This document shows positions 9,266 through 17,373 of a stretch of 64,000 nt of DNA, one piece after another. Position 1 is the stretch's first letter, and the number at the start of each line of letters is the position of its first letter. The notes below the pieces were generated by a model. That model searched no databases. It was given only the letters and a program-made list of their open reading frames with translations, and was not told where the DNA came from. Source of the stretch: Pseudomonas sp. DC1.2 (GTDB lineage: Bacteria; Pseudomonadota; Gammaproteobacteria; Pseudomonadales; Pseudomonadaceae); assembly GCF_034351645.1 (NCBI RefSeq), contig NZ_CP133782.1:1431001-1495000 (forward strand), read 5' to 3'. The position numbers and the translations under genes are program-made.

Positions 9266-9532
9266 ATGTTCCGTCGAATATTACGCTGTGGTTTTTTCGG
9301 TCTTGGCCTGTCCGGGTGCTACTACTCTCCGGGCCCGGTCGATGTGTACACAGCACCGTATTACCCTCCCGGTTACTACTACCCTTACTCGTATGGCGGC
9401 TACTACCCCGGGTTTTACGGGGGCTATCGCTACTACAACGATGGTGGCTATGGGGACTACGGCGGCCACGGTTATTACGGCGGTCACGGCGCCCGTTATT
9501 ACCGCGGTGGAAACCATTACGGGCATCATTGA
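9266..9532 (+). CDS. small Tyr/Gly-rich lipoprotein
   Basis: 88 residues from the ATG preceded by AGGAGG at 9256-9261. Short signal sequence ending in a lipobox-like LGLSGC, so lipid attachment at the Cys near residue 17 is likely. The mature part is made almost entirely of Tyr, Gly, Pro, Ser and His (YYPPGYYYPYSYGGYYPG and so on) with no recognised domain. Upstream sequence and ribosome site resemble those of the next lipoprotein gene, suggesting an old duplication. Function unknown. Confidence 0.7.
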   Translation: MFRRILRCGFFGLGLSGCYYSPGPVDVYTAPYYPPGYYYPYSYGGYYPGFYGGYRYYNDGGYGDYGGHGYYGGHGARYYRGGNHYGHH

Positions 9533-9548
9533 TCATCGTATGAGTGCG

Positions 9549-9581
9549 GCGGCGCATCTGTTTACGGCGCGCCGCTTTTTT
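9549..9581 (+). terminator. rho-independent terminator
   Basis: Perfect 7-bp stem GCGGCGC/GCGCCGC (9549-9555 and 9569-9575) followed by TTTTTT. Confidence 0.8.
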
Positions 9582-9741
9582 GTGAACGCGATGAAAAACC
9601 TTTCGCTGTGGACTTGTTTAAATTTGTTGCAGAAACGCACCAGATTCCGAAATCGATGTCTGATCTTTCGACAGTCGCTCACAAACGACCGTCGCCTGCC
9701 AGCGTCGCTGGTGTGGTTCACTCGCGGTCCAGGAGGCCGCC

Positions 9742-10164
9742 ATGTATCGCCGAATTCTTCTGATTGCTTTGTTAGGTTTGTCCCTTGGTGCGTGCGTACC
9801 TTATTCCTACGGAGAGGGAGGATCCAGCTACTACAGTTCCCAGGTTTACACGTCGCCGGCGCCGGTTTACTACTCGGGCGGTGGCTCCTATTATTCGGCT
9901 CCACGCTATTACCAGCCGGCCCCGCGTTACTATCAGCCGGCGCCCCGTTACTACTCGGCCCCCCGCTACTATCAGCCGGAGCCACGCTACTACCAGTCCC
10001 AGAACCGTGGCTGGCAGGGGCATGATCGCGGTGGTTGGGATGGCGGAAATCGCGGAAATCGCGGCGGTTGGGGTGATGACTACCATGGTGGTCATGGCGG
10101 ACGTGGTGATCATGACGGTCGTGGTGGTCGAGGCGATCATGGTGAGCGAGGCGGCAATCGTTAA
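9742..10164 (+). CDS. Tyr-rich repeat lipoprotein
   Basis: 140 residues, ATG after AGGAGG. Signal peptide with lipobox LSLGAC (Cys about residue 18). The middle holds a tandem heptad-like repeat, PRYYQPA / PRYYSAP, about five copies (nt 9900-9990); the C-terminal third is Gly/His/Asp/Arg-rich (GGHGGRGDHDGRGG). Paralogue-like neighbour of the gene at 9266. No known catalytic domain; low-complexity composition suggests a cell-envelope role, which is inference. Confidence 0.75.
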   Translation: MYRRILLIALLGLSLGACVPYSYGEGGSSYYSSQVYTSPAPVYYSGGGSYYSAPRYYQPAPRYYQPAPRYYSAPRYYQPEPRYYQSQNRGWQGHDRGGWDGGNRGNRGGWGDDYHGGHGGRGDHDGRGGRGDHGERGGNR

Positions 10165-10174
10165 AACAGTGGTA

Positions 10175-10206
10175 AAAAAAGCGGCGCATCCAGCGTCGCT
10201 TTTTTA
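10175..10206 (+). terminator. rho-independent terminator, probably bidirectional
   Basis: A-run, stem GCGGCG/CGTCGC with one G-T pair, T-run of 6. Sits between convergent genes. Confidence 0.75.
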
Positions 10207-10216
10207 TCCCCGGATT

Positions 10217-11329
10217 TCAGTACTCCGTCAGGTCGGCCAATGGATGCCGTCCTTCCCATGCCTTGTGAAAGTGCGCGTCAACCACCGCTTGCGGCACGTT
10301 GTTGATGTCTGACCAGTGCCAATGCGGTTTTTGATCCTTATCGATCAATCGTGCCCGCACGCCTTCAGTGAATTCCGGGTGGCGACAGCAGTTGAGGCTC
10401 AGGGTGTACTCCATCTGAAAGACTTGAGCCAACGATAGGTGGCGCGCGCGCGTGATTTGTTCCCATACCAGGTGCGCAGTCAGTGGCGAGCCTTCGGTCA
10501 TTGTTTTCGCGGCGCGGTTGAGCAGCAGGTCGGTGTGATCACGTTGCAAACTGATGGCTTTCCAGGCGCAACGCACATCGCTGACATCCAGCAGTTCGTC
10601 GATCTGCTGACGTCTGGGTAACCATTGCGGTTCGGGCATCTGCCCCAGTGCTTCCTGTTGCAACGCCTTGAGTAGACTGTTGAGCTGCATCGGGGTTTGT
10701 TCCTGCCAGTTCAGTTGCAGGAGGCCTTCAATTAATTGCTCTTGCTGCTCGTCGAGCAGGAAACGGTCAGCCAGGTCCAGATCGATCGCATCACGCCCAT
10801 TTATGTGGGCGCCGGTCAGACCTAAAAACAATCCCAGTTTCCCTGGCAGTCGCGACAGGAACCAACTGGCGCCGACGTCCGGGTACAAACCGATGCTGAT
10901 CTCCGGCATCGCCAAGCGGCTGCTTGGCGTGACTATTCGGATGCTCGCCCCCTGCAACAACCCCATGCCGCCGCCGAGTACGTAGCCGTGACCCCAGCAG
11001 ATCAGTGGCTTCGGGTAGGTGTGCAGGTTGAAGTCCAGGCGGTACTCCGCGGCAAAAAACTGTGCAGCCAGCGGTGGAACTTCCCCCGGATGGGCACGGC
11101 AGGCCTCCACCAGGCTGCGCACCTCGCCTCCGGCGCAAAAAGCCTTGGCGCCGTTGCCGCGCAATAGAACACAAACGATTTGCGGTTCTTTGGCCCAGAT
11201 ATCCAGCTGGTCGCGCAGGGCGTTGATCATCGGCAGGGACAATGCGTTAAGCGACTTTTCGGCGTCCAGGCTGGCGATGCCGATACGCGCGCCGTCGGTG
11301 CCGGTGAGTTCTTCGAAGTGCAGATTCAT
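10217..11329 (-). CDS. enoyl-CoA hydratase/isomerase family protein, 3-hydroxyisobutyryl-CoA hydrolase-like
   Basis: 370 residues, longer than ordinary crotonases (about 260) and matching the 3-hydroxyisobutyryl-CoA hydrolase-like branch. Crotonase oxyanion-hole segments are visible: AFCAGGEVRSLVE and GYVLGGGMGLLQGASIRI, then the acidic segment EISIGLYPDVGASWFLSRLPG typical of this branch. The hydrolases act in valine breakdown, but no other valine genes are nearby and it appears monocistronic, so substrate is uncertain. Confidence 0.85.
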   Translation of the reverse strand: MNLHFEELTGTDGARIGIASLDAEKSLNALSLPMINALRDQLDIWAKEPQIVCVLLRGNGAKAFCAGGEVRSLVEACRAHPGEVPPLAAQFFAAEYRLDFNLHTYPKPLICWGHGYVLGGGMGLLQGASIRIVTPSSRLAMPEISIGLYPDVGASWFLSRLPGKLGLFLGLTGAHINGRDAIDLDLADRFLLDEQQEQLIEGLLQLNWQEQTPMQLNSLLKALQQEALGQMPEPQWLPRRQQIDELLDVSDVRCAWKAISLQRDHTDLLLNRAAKTMTEGSPLTAHLVWEQITRARHLSLAQVFQMEYTLSLNCCRHPEFTEGVRARLIDKDQKPHWHWSDINNVPQAVVDAHFHKAWEGRHPLADLTEY

Positions 11330-11471
11330 CGTGACCTCGATGGGGAATTTGAACGTTCAGTATGATCGCAATGCTGGAAAGTGCTGGAAAGTGCTGGATC
11401 TGCGTCAGATCAATTGACAAGCATGGCCAGCTTTCCTAGGGTTCGCCTCATTGTTTTTGCCGGGTGTAACC

Positions 11472-12167
11472 ATGACTGCTGACGACCGTATCAAACTCGA
11501 ACCTAGCTGGAAGGAGGCCTTGCGTGCCGAGTTCGACCAACCCTACATGGCAGACTTGCGCACCTTCTTGCAGCAGGAGCGTGCCGCAGGCAAGGAGATC
11601 TATCCACCGGGGCCGATGATTTTCAACGCCCTCAATTCCACGCCGTTGGACAAGGTCAAGGTCGTCATTCTCGGTCAGGACCCTTATCACGGGCCGGGTC
11701 AGGCCCATGGCCTGTGCTTTTCAGTGCAACCGGGTGTGCCGGCGCCGCCGTCGCTGGTGAACATCTATAAGGAGTTGAAGCGCGACCTGAACATCGACAT
11801 TCCCAGCCACGGCTGCCTGCAAAGCTGGGCCGATCAGGGCGTACTGATGATCAACACCACCATGACCGTCGAGCGGGCCAACGCTAACGCACATGCTGGC
11901 AAAGGTTGGCAGTTCTTTACCGACCGGATTATCGAAGTGGTCAGTGAGCATCAGCCACACCTGGTGTTTCTGCTGTGGGGCGCGCATGCCCAAGGCAAAC
12001 AAAAACTGATCGATGCGACCAAGCATCTGGTGCTGACCTCGGTGCATCCGTCGCCGCTGTCCGCCTATCGCGGCTTCCTCGGTTGCGGACACTTCAGCCG
12101 GACCAATAAGTTTCTGGAGCAGAATGGCGAGACGCCGATCGAGTGGCGGTTGCCACCGGTCGCGTAA
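11472..12167 (+). CDS. ung: uracil-DNA glycosylase
   Basis: 231 residues from the ATG at 11472; an upstream in-frame TTG at 11451 would add seven residues atypical of the family. Family 1 UDG: catalytic water-activating Asp in [18 protein letters not shown], uracil-binding block, and the DNA-intercalating [11 protein letters not shown] near the C-terminus. Removes uracil from DNA to begin base excision repair. Stands alone between genes of opposite orientation. Confidence 0.97.
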   Translation: MTADDRIKLEPSWKEALRAEFDQPYMADLRTFLQQERAAGKEIYPPGPMIFNALNSTPLDKVKVVILGQDPYHGPGQAHGLCFSVQPGVPAPPSLVNIYKELKRDLNIDIPSHGCLQSWADQGVLMINTTMTVERANANAHAGKGWQFFTDRIIEVVSEHQPHLVFLLWGAHAQGKQKLIDATKHLVLTSVHPSPLSAYRGFLGCGHFSRTNKFLEQNGETPIEWRLPPVA

Positions 12168-12196
12168 TGATCGTTCCCTCGCGTGGGAACGATCAT
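12167..12196. repeat. inverted repeat after ung (terminator-like, repeat family)
   Basis: Perfect 12-bp arms ATGATCGTTCCC and GGGAACGATCAT with a 6-nt loop. The sequence belongs to the GTTCCC...GGGAAC repeats common between convergent genes in Pseudomonas. There is no T-run, so transcription termination is possible but not shown. It overlaps the last codons of the convergent AbrB-family gene. Confidence 0.65.
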
Positions 12197-13236
12197 GGTA
12201 AGGAGGATTCTGGTTGCCGGTTCCAATACTTGAACAACGGTTCTGCCAGAAACAACACAAACAGCAGTCGCATGACTTGCATCGCTGTTACCAGTGGCAC
12301 CGACAATTGCAAGGTCTCTGCGGTCAGGCTCATCTCTGCGATCCCGCCGGGCATCATGCCTAACGTCAGGGAACGCAGGTCCAGATGGGTCAAGGCACTC
12401 AAACCCAGGGCTGCTAGCGTGGCGATCAACATGGTCAGCGCCGTACCCATTAAGGTTCGGCCCATGAACGAAGGCGCTCGCCGGAAGAACTGTCGGTTGA
12501 AGTGACATCCCAAGCCGCTGCCGATCAGCCATTGCCCTATTTGACTGCCGCCGTTGGGCAAACCGATGTGCAGGTCCCAACCGATGCTGACGGCGGCGCT
12601 GACCAGCAGCGGCCCGAACAGCCACGGATTGGGTTGGCGCAAACGCTGCCAGCCCCAGGCGAGCAGGGCGCCCGCCGGAAACAGAAACGCCAGCCAATAC
12701 CCGTTGACGGCTGTGGCATGGGCGATCGGCGCGCCTTCCCCCAGCACGTATTTGAAGGCCGCCGGCACACACAACACCACCACCAGCACCCGCAAACTTT
12801 GCCCCGCCGCGACCCGGCTAAGCACCGCGCCATTGCGCGCGCCGAGGTTGACCATTTCCCCTGAACCGCCCGGCATGCTGGAGAAAAACGCGGTGGCGCG
12901 GTCCTCCCCTGAACGCCGCATCAACCAGACCCCGACCACGCTGGACAGGCTAGTGATCAGCGCGCCAAAGAAGATCAACCCGAAATGGCTCATGACCTGC
13001 TCGATCACCACCGGGGTGAAGTGCAAGCCAATGCCGATGCCGACGATCCACTGCCCACCCTTACGCCCGCCAGGAATTTCTGCCAGTTGCCAGGGTGTCA
13101 GGCAGCGCACCAGGATGATCGCCAGTAACGAGCCGACCATCCAAGGTAGCGGCCAGCCGACCTGGCTGGCGAGGTAGCCGCCGAGTAGGCCGACCAGCGG
13201 CGTTCCCCACCAGGTTTTGAAAGGTCGATCAGACAT
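12193..13236 (-). CDS. AbrB-family membrane protein
   Basis: 347 residues, strongly hydrophobic, with the two repeated AbrB-duplication halves: GGYLASQVGWPLPWMVGSLL near the start and a second copy beginning near GAPIAHATAVNGYWLAFLFPAG. The families annotate it as AbrB or 'putative ammonia monooxygenase'; no oxygenase activity is implied. Its start overlaps the tctA stop by 8 bp, so it is translationally coupled to the tricarboxylate transporter and may be an accessory of that system. About 9-10 membrane helices are expected. Confidence 0.88.
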   Translation of the reverse strand: MSDRPFKTWWGTPLVGLLGGYLASQVGWPLPWMVGSLLAIILVRCLTPWQLAEIPGGRKGGQWIVGIGIGLHFTPVVIEQVMSHFGLIFFGALITSLSSVVGVWLMRRSGEDRATAFFSSMPGGSGEMVNLGARNGAVLSRVAAGQSLRVLVVVLCVPAAFKYVLGEGAPIAHATAVNGYWLAFLFPAGALLAWGWQRLRQPNPWLFGPLLVSAAVSIGWDLHIGLPNGGSQIGQWLIGSGLGCHFNRQFFRRAPSFMGRTLMGTALTMLIATLAALGLSALTHLDLRSLTLGMMPGGIAEMSLTAETLQLSVPLVTAMQVMRLLFVLFLAEPLFKYWNRQPESSLP

Positions 13237-14743
13237 CGCTGACCGGGCGTCGGGCGACCGAACGTTTGCGCCAGATCCGCAGGATCGGCATCAGGAGCAT
13301 GATGGCGGTCAGCACCCAGACACCAAAGGTAATCGGGCTCGACCAGAGGATTTCCAATGCGCCGTTGGAAATCGACAGGGCACGACGCAGGTTTTGTTCC
13401 ATCAGGCCTCCGAGGATGAACCCCAGCAGAACCGGCGACAACGGGAAGTCCAGCTTGCGCAGGATGTAGCCAAAAATACCGATGCCGATCATCAGGAACA
13501 AGTCGAAGGTGGTCGCGTGGACGGCATAGACGCCGATTCCGGTAATGATCGCGATGACCGGCACCAGCGCCCAGTTCGGCACGGAAAGGATGCGCGTGAA
13601 GAGACGGATCATTGGGATGTTGAGGATCACCAGCATGATGTTGGCGATGAACAACGAGGCGATTAGGCCCCAGACGATGTCCGGTTGCTGTTGGAACAGC
13701 AGCGGCCCTGGAGTGATGTTGTAAAGCGACAGCGCGCCAATCATCACCGCTGTGGTGCCGGATCCCGGAACGCCCAAGGTCAGCATCGGCACCAGGGCGC
13801 CGCACGCGGAAGCACCGATAGCGGTTTCCGGCGCCGCGAGGCCGCGCATGTCGCCTTGGCCGAACGTGCCCTTGGCGCCGGCGATACGTTTCTCGGTCAT
13901 GTAGGCCACCGCACTCGCCAGTGTCGCTCCCGCCCCTGGCAACACGCCCATGATGAAGCCCAGCAAGCCGCAGCGGATGTTCACGACGAACACCGAAGAC
14001 GCTTCCTTGAAGTTGAACATCATGCGGCCGGTGGCTTTCACCGCTTCCTGGCCGCGATGGGTCTTCTCCAGCAACAGCAGGATTTCGCTGATGGAGAACA
14101 GGCCCAACACCAACACCACAAACTGAATGCCATCGGTGAGGTGGATGTTGTCCCCGGTGAATCGGTACACGCCACTGTTGGCGTCGATGCCGACGGTCGA
14201 CAGAAACAGCCCGATCAGCGCCGCAATAAACGTTTTCAGCGGACGATCACCTGCCATGCCGCCCAGGCAGACAATCGCAAACACCATCAGAACGAAATAT
14301 TCCGCAGGTCCGAAGGCAATGGCCCATTTCGCCAGCAGTGGGGCGAACAGCACCATGCCGCAGGTGGCGATGAATGCGCCGATGAATGAACTCCACGCCG
14401 ACAGCGATAACGCCACACCTGCCAGGCCTTTGCGGGCCATCGGGTAACCATCGAGGGTGGTCATCACGGTAGAAGCTTCGCCCGGAATATTGAGCAAAAT
14501 CGAGCTGATCCGACCGCCGTATTCGCAACCCAGGTACACCGCTGCGAGCAGGATCAGGGCGGACTCGGGAGGCAGGCCCAGGGCAAACGCGATCGGGATC
14601 AGTAACGCCACGCCGTTGATCGGGCCCAGGCCCGGCAGCAGGCCCACCACCGTGCCAATCAACGTACCGCAGAGCGCGGTCACCAAGTTATAGGGCGTCA
14701 GCGCAACGCCGAAACCCTGTCCCAAATAGGCAAAAGTATCCAT
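13229..14743 (-). CDS. tctA: tripartite tricarboxylate transporter, large membrane subunit TctA
   Basis: 504 residues with about a dozen hydrophobic segments. TctA signatures: GTLIGTVVGLLPGLGPINGVA near the N-terminus and its internal duplicate GFIMGVLPGAGATLASAVAY, plus GVPGSGTTAVMIGALSLYNI. Works with TctB and the periplasmic TctC to import tricarboxylates driven by ion gradients. One bp separates it from tctB. Confidence 0.95.
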   Translation of the reverse strand: MDTFAYLGQGFGVALTPYNLVTALCGTLIGTVVGLLPGLGPINGVALLIPIAFALGLPPESALILLAAVYLGCEYGGRISSILLNIPGEASTVMTTLDGYPMARKGLAGVALSLSAWSSFIGAFIATCGMVLFAPLLAKWAIAFGPAEYFVLMVFAIVCLGGMAGDRPLKTFIAALIGLFLSTVGIDANSGVYRFTGDNIHLTDGIQFVVLVLGLFSISEILLLLEKTHRGQEAVKATGRMMFNFKEASSVFVVNIRCGLLGFIMGVLPGAGATLASAVAYMTEKRIAGAKGTFGQGDMRGLAAPETAIGASACGALVPMLTLGVPGSGTTAVMIGALSLYNITPGPLLFQQQPDIVWGLIASLFIANIMLVILNIPMIRLFTRILSVPNWALVPVIAIITGIGVYAVHATTFDLFLMIGIGIFGYILRKLDFPLSPVLLGFILGGLMEQNLRRALSISNGALEILWSSPITFGVWVLTAIMLLMPILRIWRKRSVARRPVSDV

Positions 14744-14744
14744 A

Positions 14745-15203
14745 TCAGTTCTCCAGGACGTCGAGCAGGCCCAAGGGCAGCGGTACGTCCATCAACTTGT
14801 CGAACAGCAGATAGAGGCCAATGCTCATCAACGTGGTGACGACGATGCTGGGCCCCCAGCGACCGCCGTACAGACGGGCCATCGGAATGCCGATCAGGAT
14901 GCTGCTGAGGATGAAACCCAGCGGTTCGAACATCCCGGCGAAGATCAACAGCAGCACGATGCACACGCCAATCTTGTTTAGGGTTTCACGGTCGAGTTTC
15001 GGGTCGTCGTCGCTGTGTACGATGGGCGTCGGGCGAAACAGCATGTACAGCAGGCCAAGGCCCATCAAAGCAAGCATCAACAATGGGAAAGCCCTGGGGC
15101 CCACCGGTTCGTAGGAAAAAGCGGCCTGATAGGGCCACGCCATGAGTGCCAGGCCAATACAGGCCAGCAACAGTGCGCAGGCAAAAATGCGTTGTAAGAG
15201 CAT
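14745..15203 (-). CDS. tctB: tripartite tricarboxylate transporter, small membrane subunit TctB
   Basis: 152 residues from the ATG at 15203 with AGGAG upstream; a longer frame to 15230 is less likely. Four hydrophobic segments typical of TctB (CALLLACIGLALMAWPY, LMLALMGLGLLYML, IGVCIVLLLIFAGMFEPLGF, STLMSIGLYLLF-like). A 12-bp perfect hairpin lies between this gene and tctC. Confidence 0.9.
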   Translation of the reverse strand: MLLQRIFACALLLACIGLALMAWPYQAAFSYEPVGPRAFPLLMLALMGLGLLYMLFRPTPIVHSDDDPKLDRETLNKIGVCIVLLLIFAGMFEPLGFILSSILIGIPMARLYGGRWGPSIVVTTLMSIGLYLLFDKLMDVPLPLGLLDVLEN

Positions 15204-15216
15204 GCAGAACTCCTGT

Positions 15217-15246
15217 GCCGCGGCCCTCAATGACGAGGGCCGCGGC
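15217..15246 (-). terminator. strong hairpin between tctC and tctB
   Basis: Perfect 12-bp arms GCCGCGGCCCTC and GAGGGCCGCGGC with a 6-nt loop and no T-run. Placed inside the operon, it could be an attenuator or protect the tctC message so the binding protein is made in excess. Confidence 0.6.
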
Positions 15247-15262
15247 CGCTAGACAGAGGCGA

Positions 15263-16240
15263 TCACTGGATCAGGCCGAACTCTTTGGCCAGCACTTTGT
15301 AGTCGGCGACCTGTTTCTTGACGTAGGTGTCCAGTTCCGGACCGGTCATGGCGAACGGGAAGAGTTGACGCTGATCGCGCAGCTTGGCGAAATCTTCGGA
15401 GGCCAGCAGCTTGTCGAAGGTGTTTTTCCACCAGGCGTAGTCTGCGTCACTGACTTTGGGCCCAAGGTAAAAGCCACGAACCACCGGCCAGACGATGTTG
15501 TAGCCTTGTTCCTTGGCGGTTGGGATGTTTTTCATTTCCGGCTCGTCCAGGCGTTCTTCGGCGAACACCGCCAACAGGCGCATGTCACCGCTTTGAATGT
15601 GCGGCATGGAGTCGGAGATGTCGGTACTGCCAACCTGAATGTGGCCGCCCAGCAACGCGGTGGCGATTTCACCGCCGCCTTCGAGGGCGACGTAACGCAG
15701 GTCACGCGGATTGATGCCAGCGGCCTTGGCAATCAGTGCGGTTTGCATCCAGTCCTGGCTGCCGACGGTGCCACCGGAGCCGATCACTACTTTGCTTGGG
15801 TCTTTCTTCAGCGCCTGAACCAGATCGTCTAGATTCTTGTAGGGCGAATCGCTTCTTACGGCGATGGCGCCATAGCTGGTGCCAACCGCCGCCAGCCAGC
15901 GGACGTTAGTTTCATCGAAGCGACCGAACTTACCCTGGGCCAGGTTCAGCAGCGAACCGCTGGACCACGCTACCAGCGTGCCCGCATCGGCGGGGCGTTG
16001 GGCGACCACCGCGTTATACGCCACCGCGCCGACACCGCCGGGCATGTAGGTCACGCGCATCGGTTTGGTCAGGAGTTTTTCGTTGACCAGCGCGCTTTGA
16101 GCCAGTTTGCAGGTCAGGTCGAAACCACCGCCCGGTGAGGCCGGGGCGATGCATTCCGGGCGTTTGGGTTCAGCGAGCAATTGGCCGGCGAACAACAGGG
16201 CGCTAGCGGTGAGCGCCACGTTACGCAGTGATAAGTTCAT
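15263..16240 (-). CDS. tctC: tripartite tricarboxylate transporter binding protein TctC
   Basis: 325 residues, signal peptide (cleavage near AGQLLA-EP, about residue 23). Bug/TctC family: PGGGFDLTCKLAQSAL at the front of the mature protein and the ligand-binding segment YMPGGVGAVAYNAVV. It delivers citrate-like acids to TctAB. First gene of tctCBA-abrB, divergently placed from tctDE. Confidence 0.93.
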   Translation of the reverse strand: MNLSLRNVALTASALLFAGQLLAEPKRPECIAPASPGGGFDLTCKLAQSALVNEKLLTKPMRVTYMPGGVGAVAYNAVVAQRPADAGTLVAWSSGSLLNLAQGKFGRFDETNVRWLAAVGTSYGAIAVRSDSPYKNLDDLVQALKKDPSKVVIGSGGTVGSQDWMQTALIAKAAGINPRDLRYVALEGGGEIATALLGGHIQVGSTDISDSMPHIQSGDMRLLAVFAEERLDEPEMKNIPTAKEQGYNIVWPVVRGFYLGPKVSDADYAWWKNTFDKLLASEDFAKLRDQRQLFPFAMTGPELDTYVKKQVADYKVLAKEFGLIQ

Positions 16241-16701
16241 TCAAGTCTCCTTGGGAGTTTTTGTTATGGGCGTACTTTTTACCAACGGGCAATGCTGTCG
16301 CTCACCCGACAACGCACGTCATCCGCGTCGCGGGTGCAGTATTGGAACGGCAGGCCTTGCTGGCAACATGTTGGACGAGTGGCCAAGTACGTTGGCACTG
16401 AAAAGGGACGTGAGGCTAGGGCGGGGAAATCGTGCGGGCGGGCAAGCCTGGGGCTGTGTAGACAGCATCTTGAAGTACTCCATTATTGTTCTTATTGGCG
16501 AAAACGCTTCGAGGCGTTTTTCGTATGGCTTAGTGCTCAAGCAGCGGCAGTCGAAACGGTACAACTCTGGACTTTAGCCGCCGAACCTTTCGTGAACCTT
16601 TCAATCGGCTTTCACGGTTTTGAGGCTTCACAGCGGCGGATGCGGCTGTAAACTTCGCGCCAAAGAATGGCGTTGACCATCCCTGAATGAGGTAAAGATC
16701 C
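16241..16701. other. divergent tctC/tctD intergenic region
   Basis: No credible gene. It should hold the divergent promoters that TctD is expected to control. A hairpin AAAACGC-TTCGAG-GCGTTTT at 16501-16520 looks like a terminator in either direction. No operator was recognised. Confidence 0.5.
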
Positions 16702-17373
16702 ATGCGTGTTCTGCTCGTCGAAGATCATCTTCAGCTCGCCGACAGTGTCGCTCAGGCGCTCAAGAGCACCGGCTTGACCGTGGATGTGCTGCACGATGGC
16801 GTAGCGGCCGACCTGGCGTTAAGCAGCGAGGAGTACGCCATGGCGATTCTTGACGTCGGCCTGCCACGCATGGATGGTTTCGAGGTGCTGGCGCGCCTGC
16901 GGGGCCGGGGTAAAAACCTGCCGGTGTTGATGTTGACCGCACGCAGCGATGTCAAAGACCGGGTCCATGGGCTGAACCTGGGCGCCGACGATTACCTGGC
17001 CAAACCGTTCGAACTGACCGAGCTTGAGGCCCGCGTCAAAGCCTTGCTGCGGCGCAGCGTGTTGGGCGGCGAGCGTCAGCAGCGCTGCGGCGTGCTGGCC
17101 TATGACCTGGACACTCGCCGTTTCACTCTCGGCGAAGAACTGCTGACCCTGACCTCCCGTGAGCAAGCGGTGCTCGAAGCGTTGATCGCCCGTCCCGGTC
17201 GAGTGATGAGCAAGGAGCAGTTGGCCTCCCAGGTGTTCGGCCTCGACGAAGAAGCGAGCCCTGACGCTATCGAAATCTACGTCCACCGCTTGCGCAAGAA
17301 GCTCGACGGTCAGCCGGTGGCGATCGTGACCTTTCGAGGACTTGGCTATTTGCTGGAAAGCCGCGATGCATAA
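16702..17373 (+). CDS. tctD: OmpR-family response regulator TctD
   Basis: 223 residues. Receiver domain 1-115 with acidic pair VEDH, phosphoacceptor Asp51 in ILDVGLP, and the conserved Lys in LAKPFE; winged-helix DNA-binding domain from about 130 (LTLTSREQAVLEALIARPGRVMS, then EIYVHRLRKKL). Divergent from tctCBA and overlapping the sensor gene by 8 bp, it matches the TctDE pair that switches on tricarboxylate uptake. Confidence 0.9.
   Translation: MRVLLVEDHLQLADSVAQALKSTGLTVDVLHDGVAADLALSSEEYAMAILDVGLPRMDGFEVLARLRGRGKNLPVLMLTARSDVKDRVHGLNLGADDYLAKPFELTELEARVKALLRRSVLGGERQQRCGVLAYDLDTRRFTLGEELLTLTSREQAVLEALIARPGRVMSKEQLASQVFGLDEEASPDAIEIYVHRLRKKLDGQPVAIVTFRGLGYLLESRDA

Noticed and set aside
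11430..11440. TTTCCTAGG upstream of ung as another BvgA-type site
   Set aside because: Only one heptad, no partner arm and no -10 at 45 bp.
16292..16651. Frames in the tctC/tctD gap
   Set aside because: No signal peptide, domain or ribosome site; the sequence crosses a hairpin and looks intergenic.
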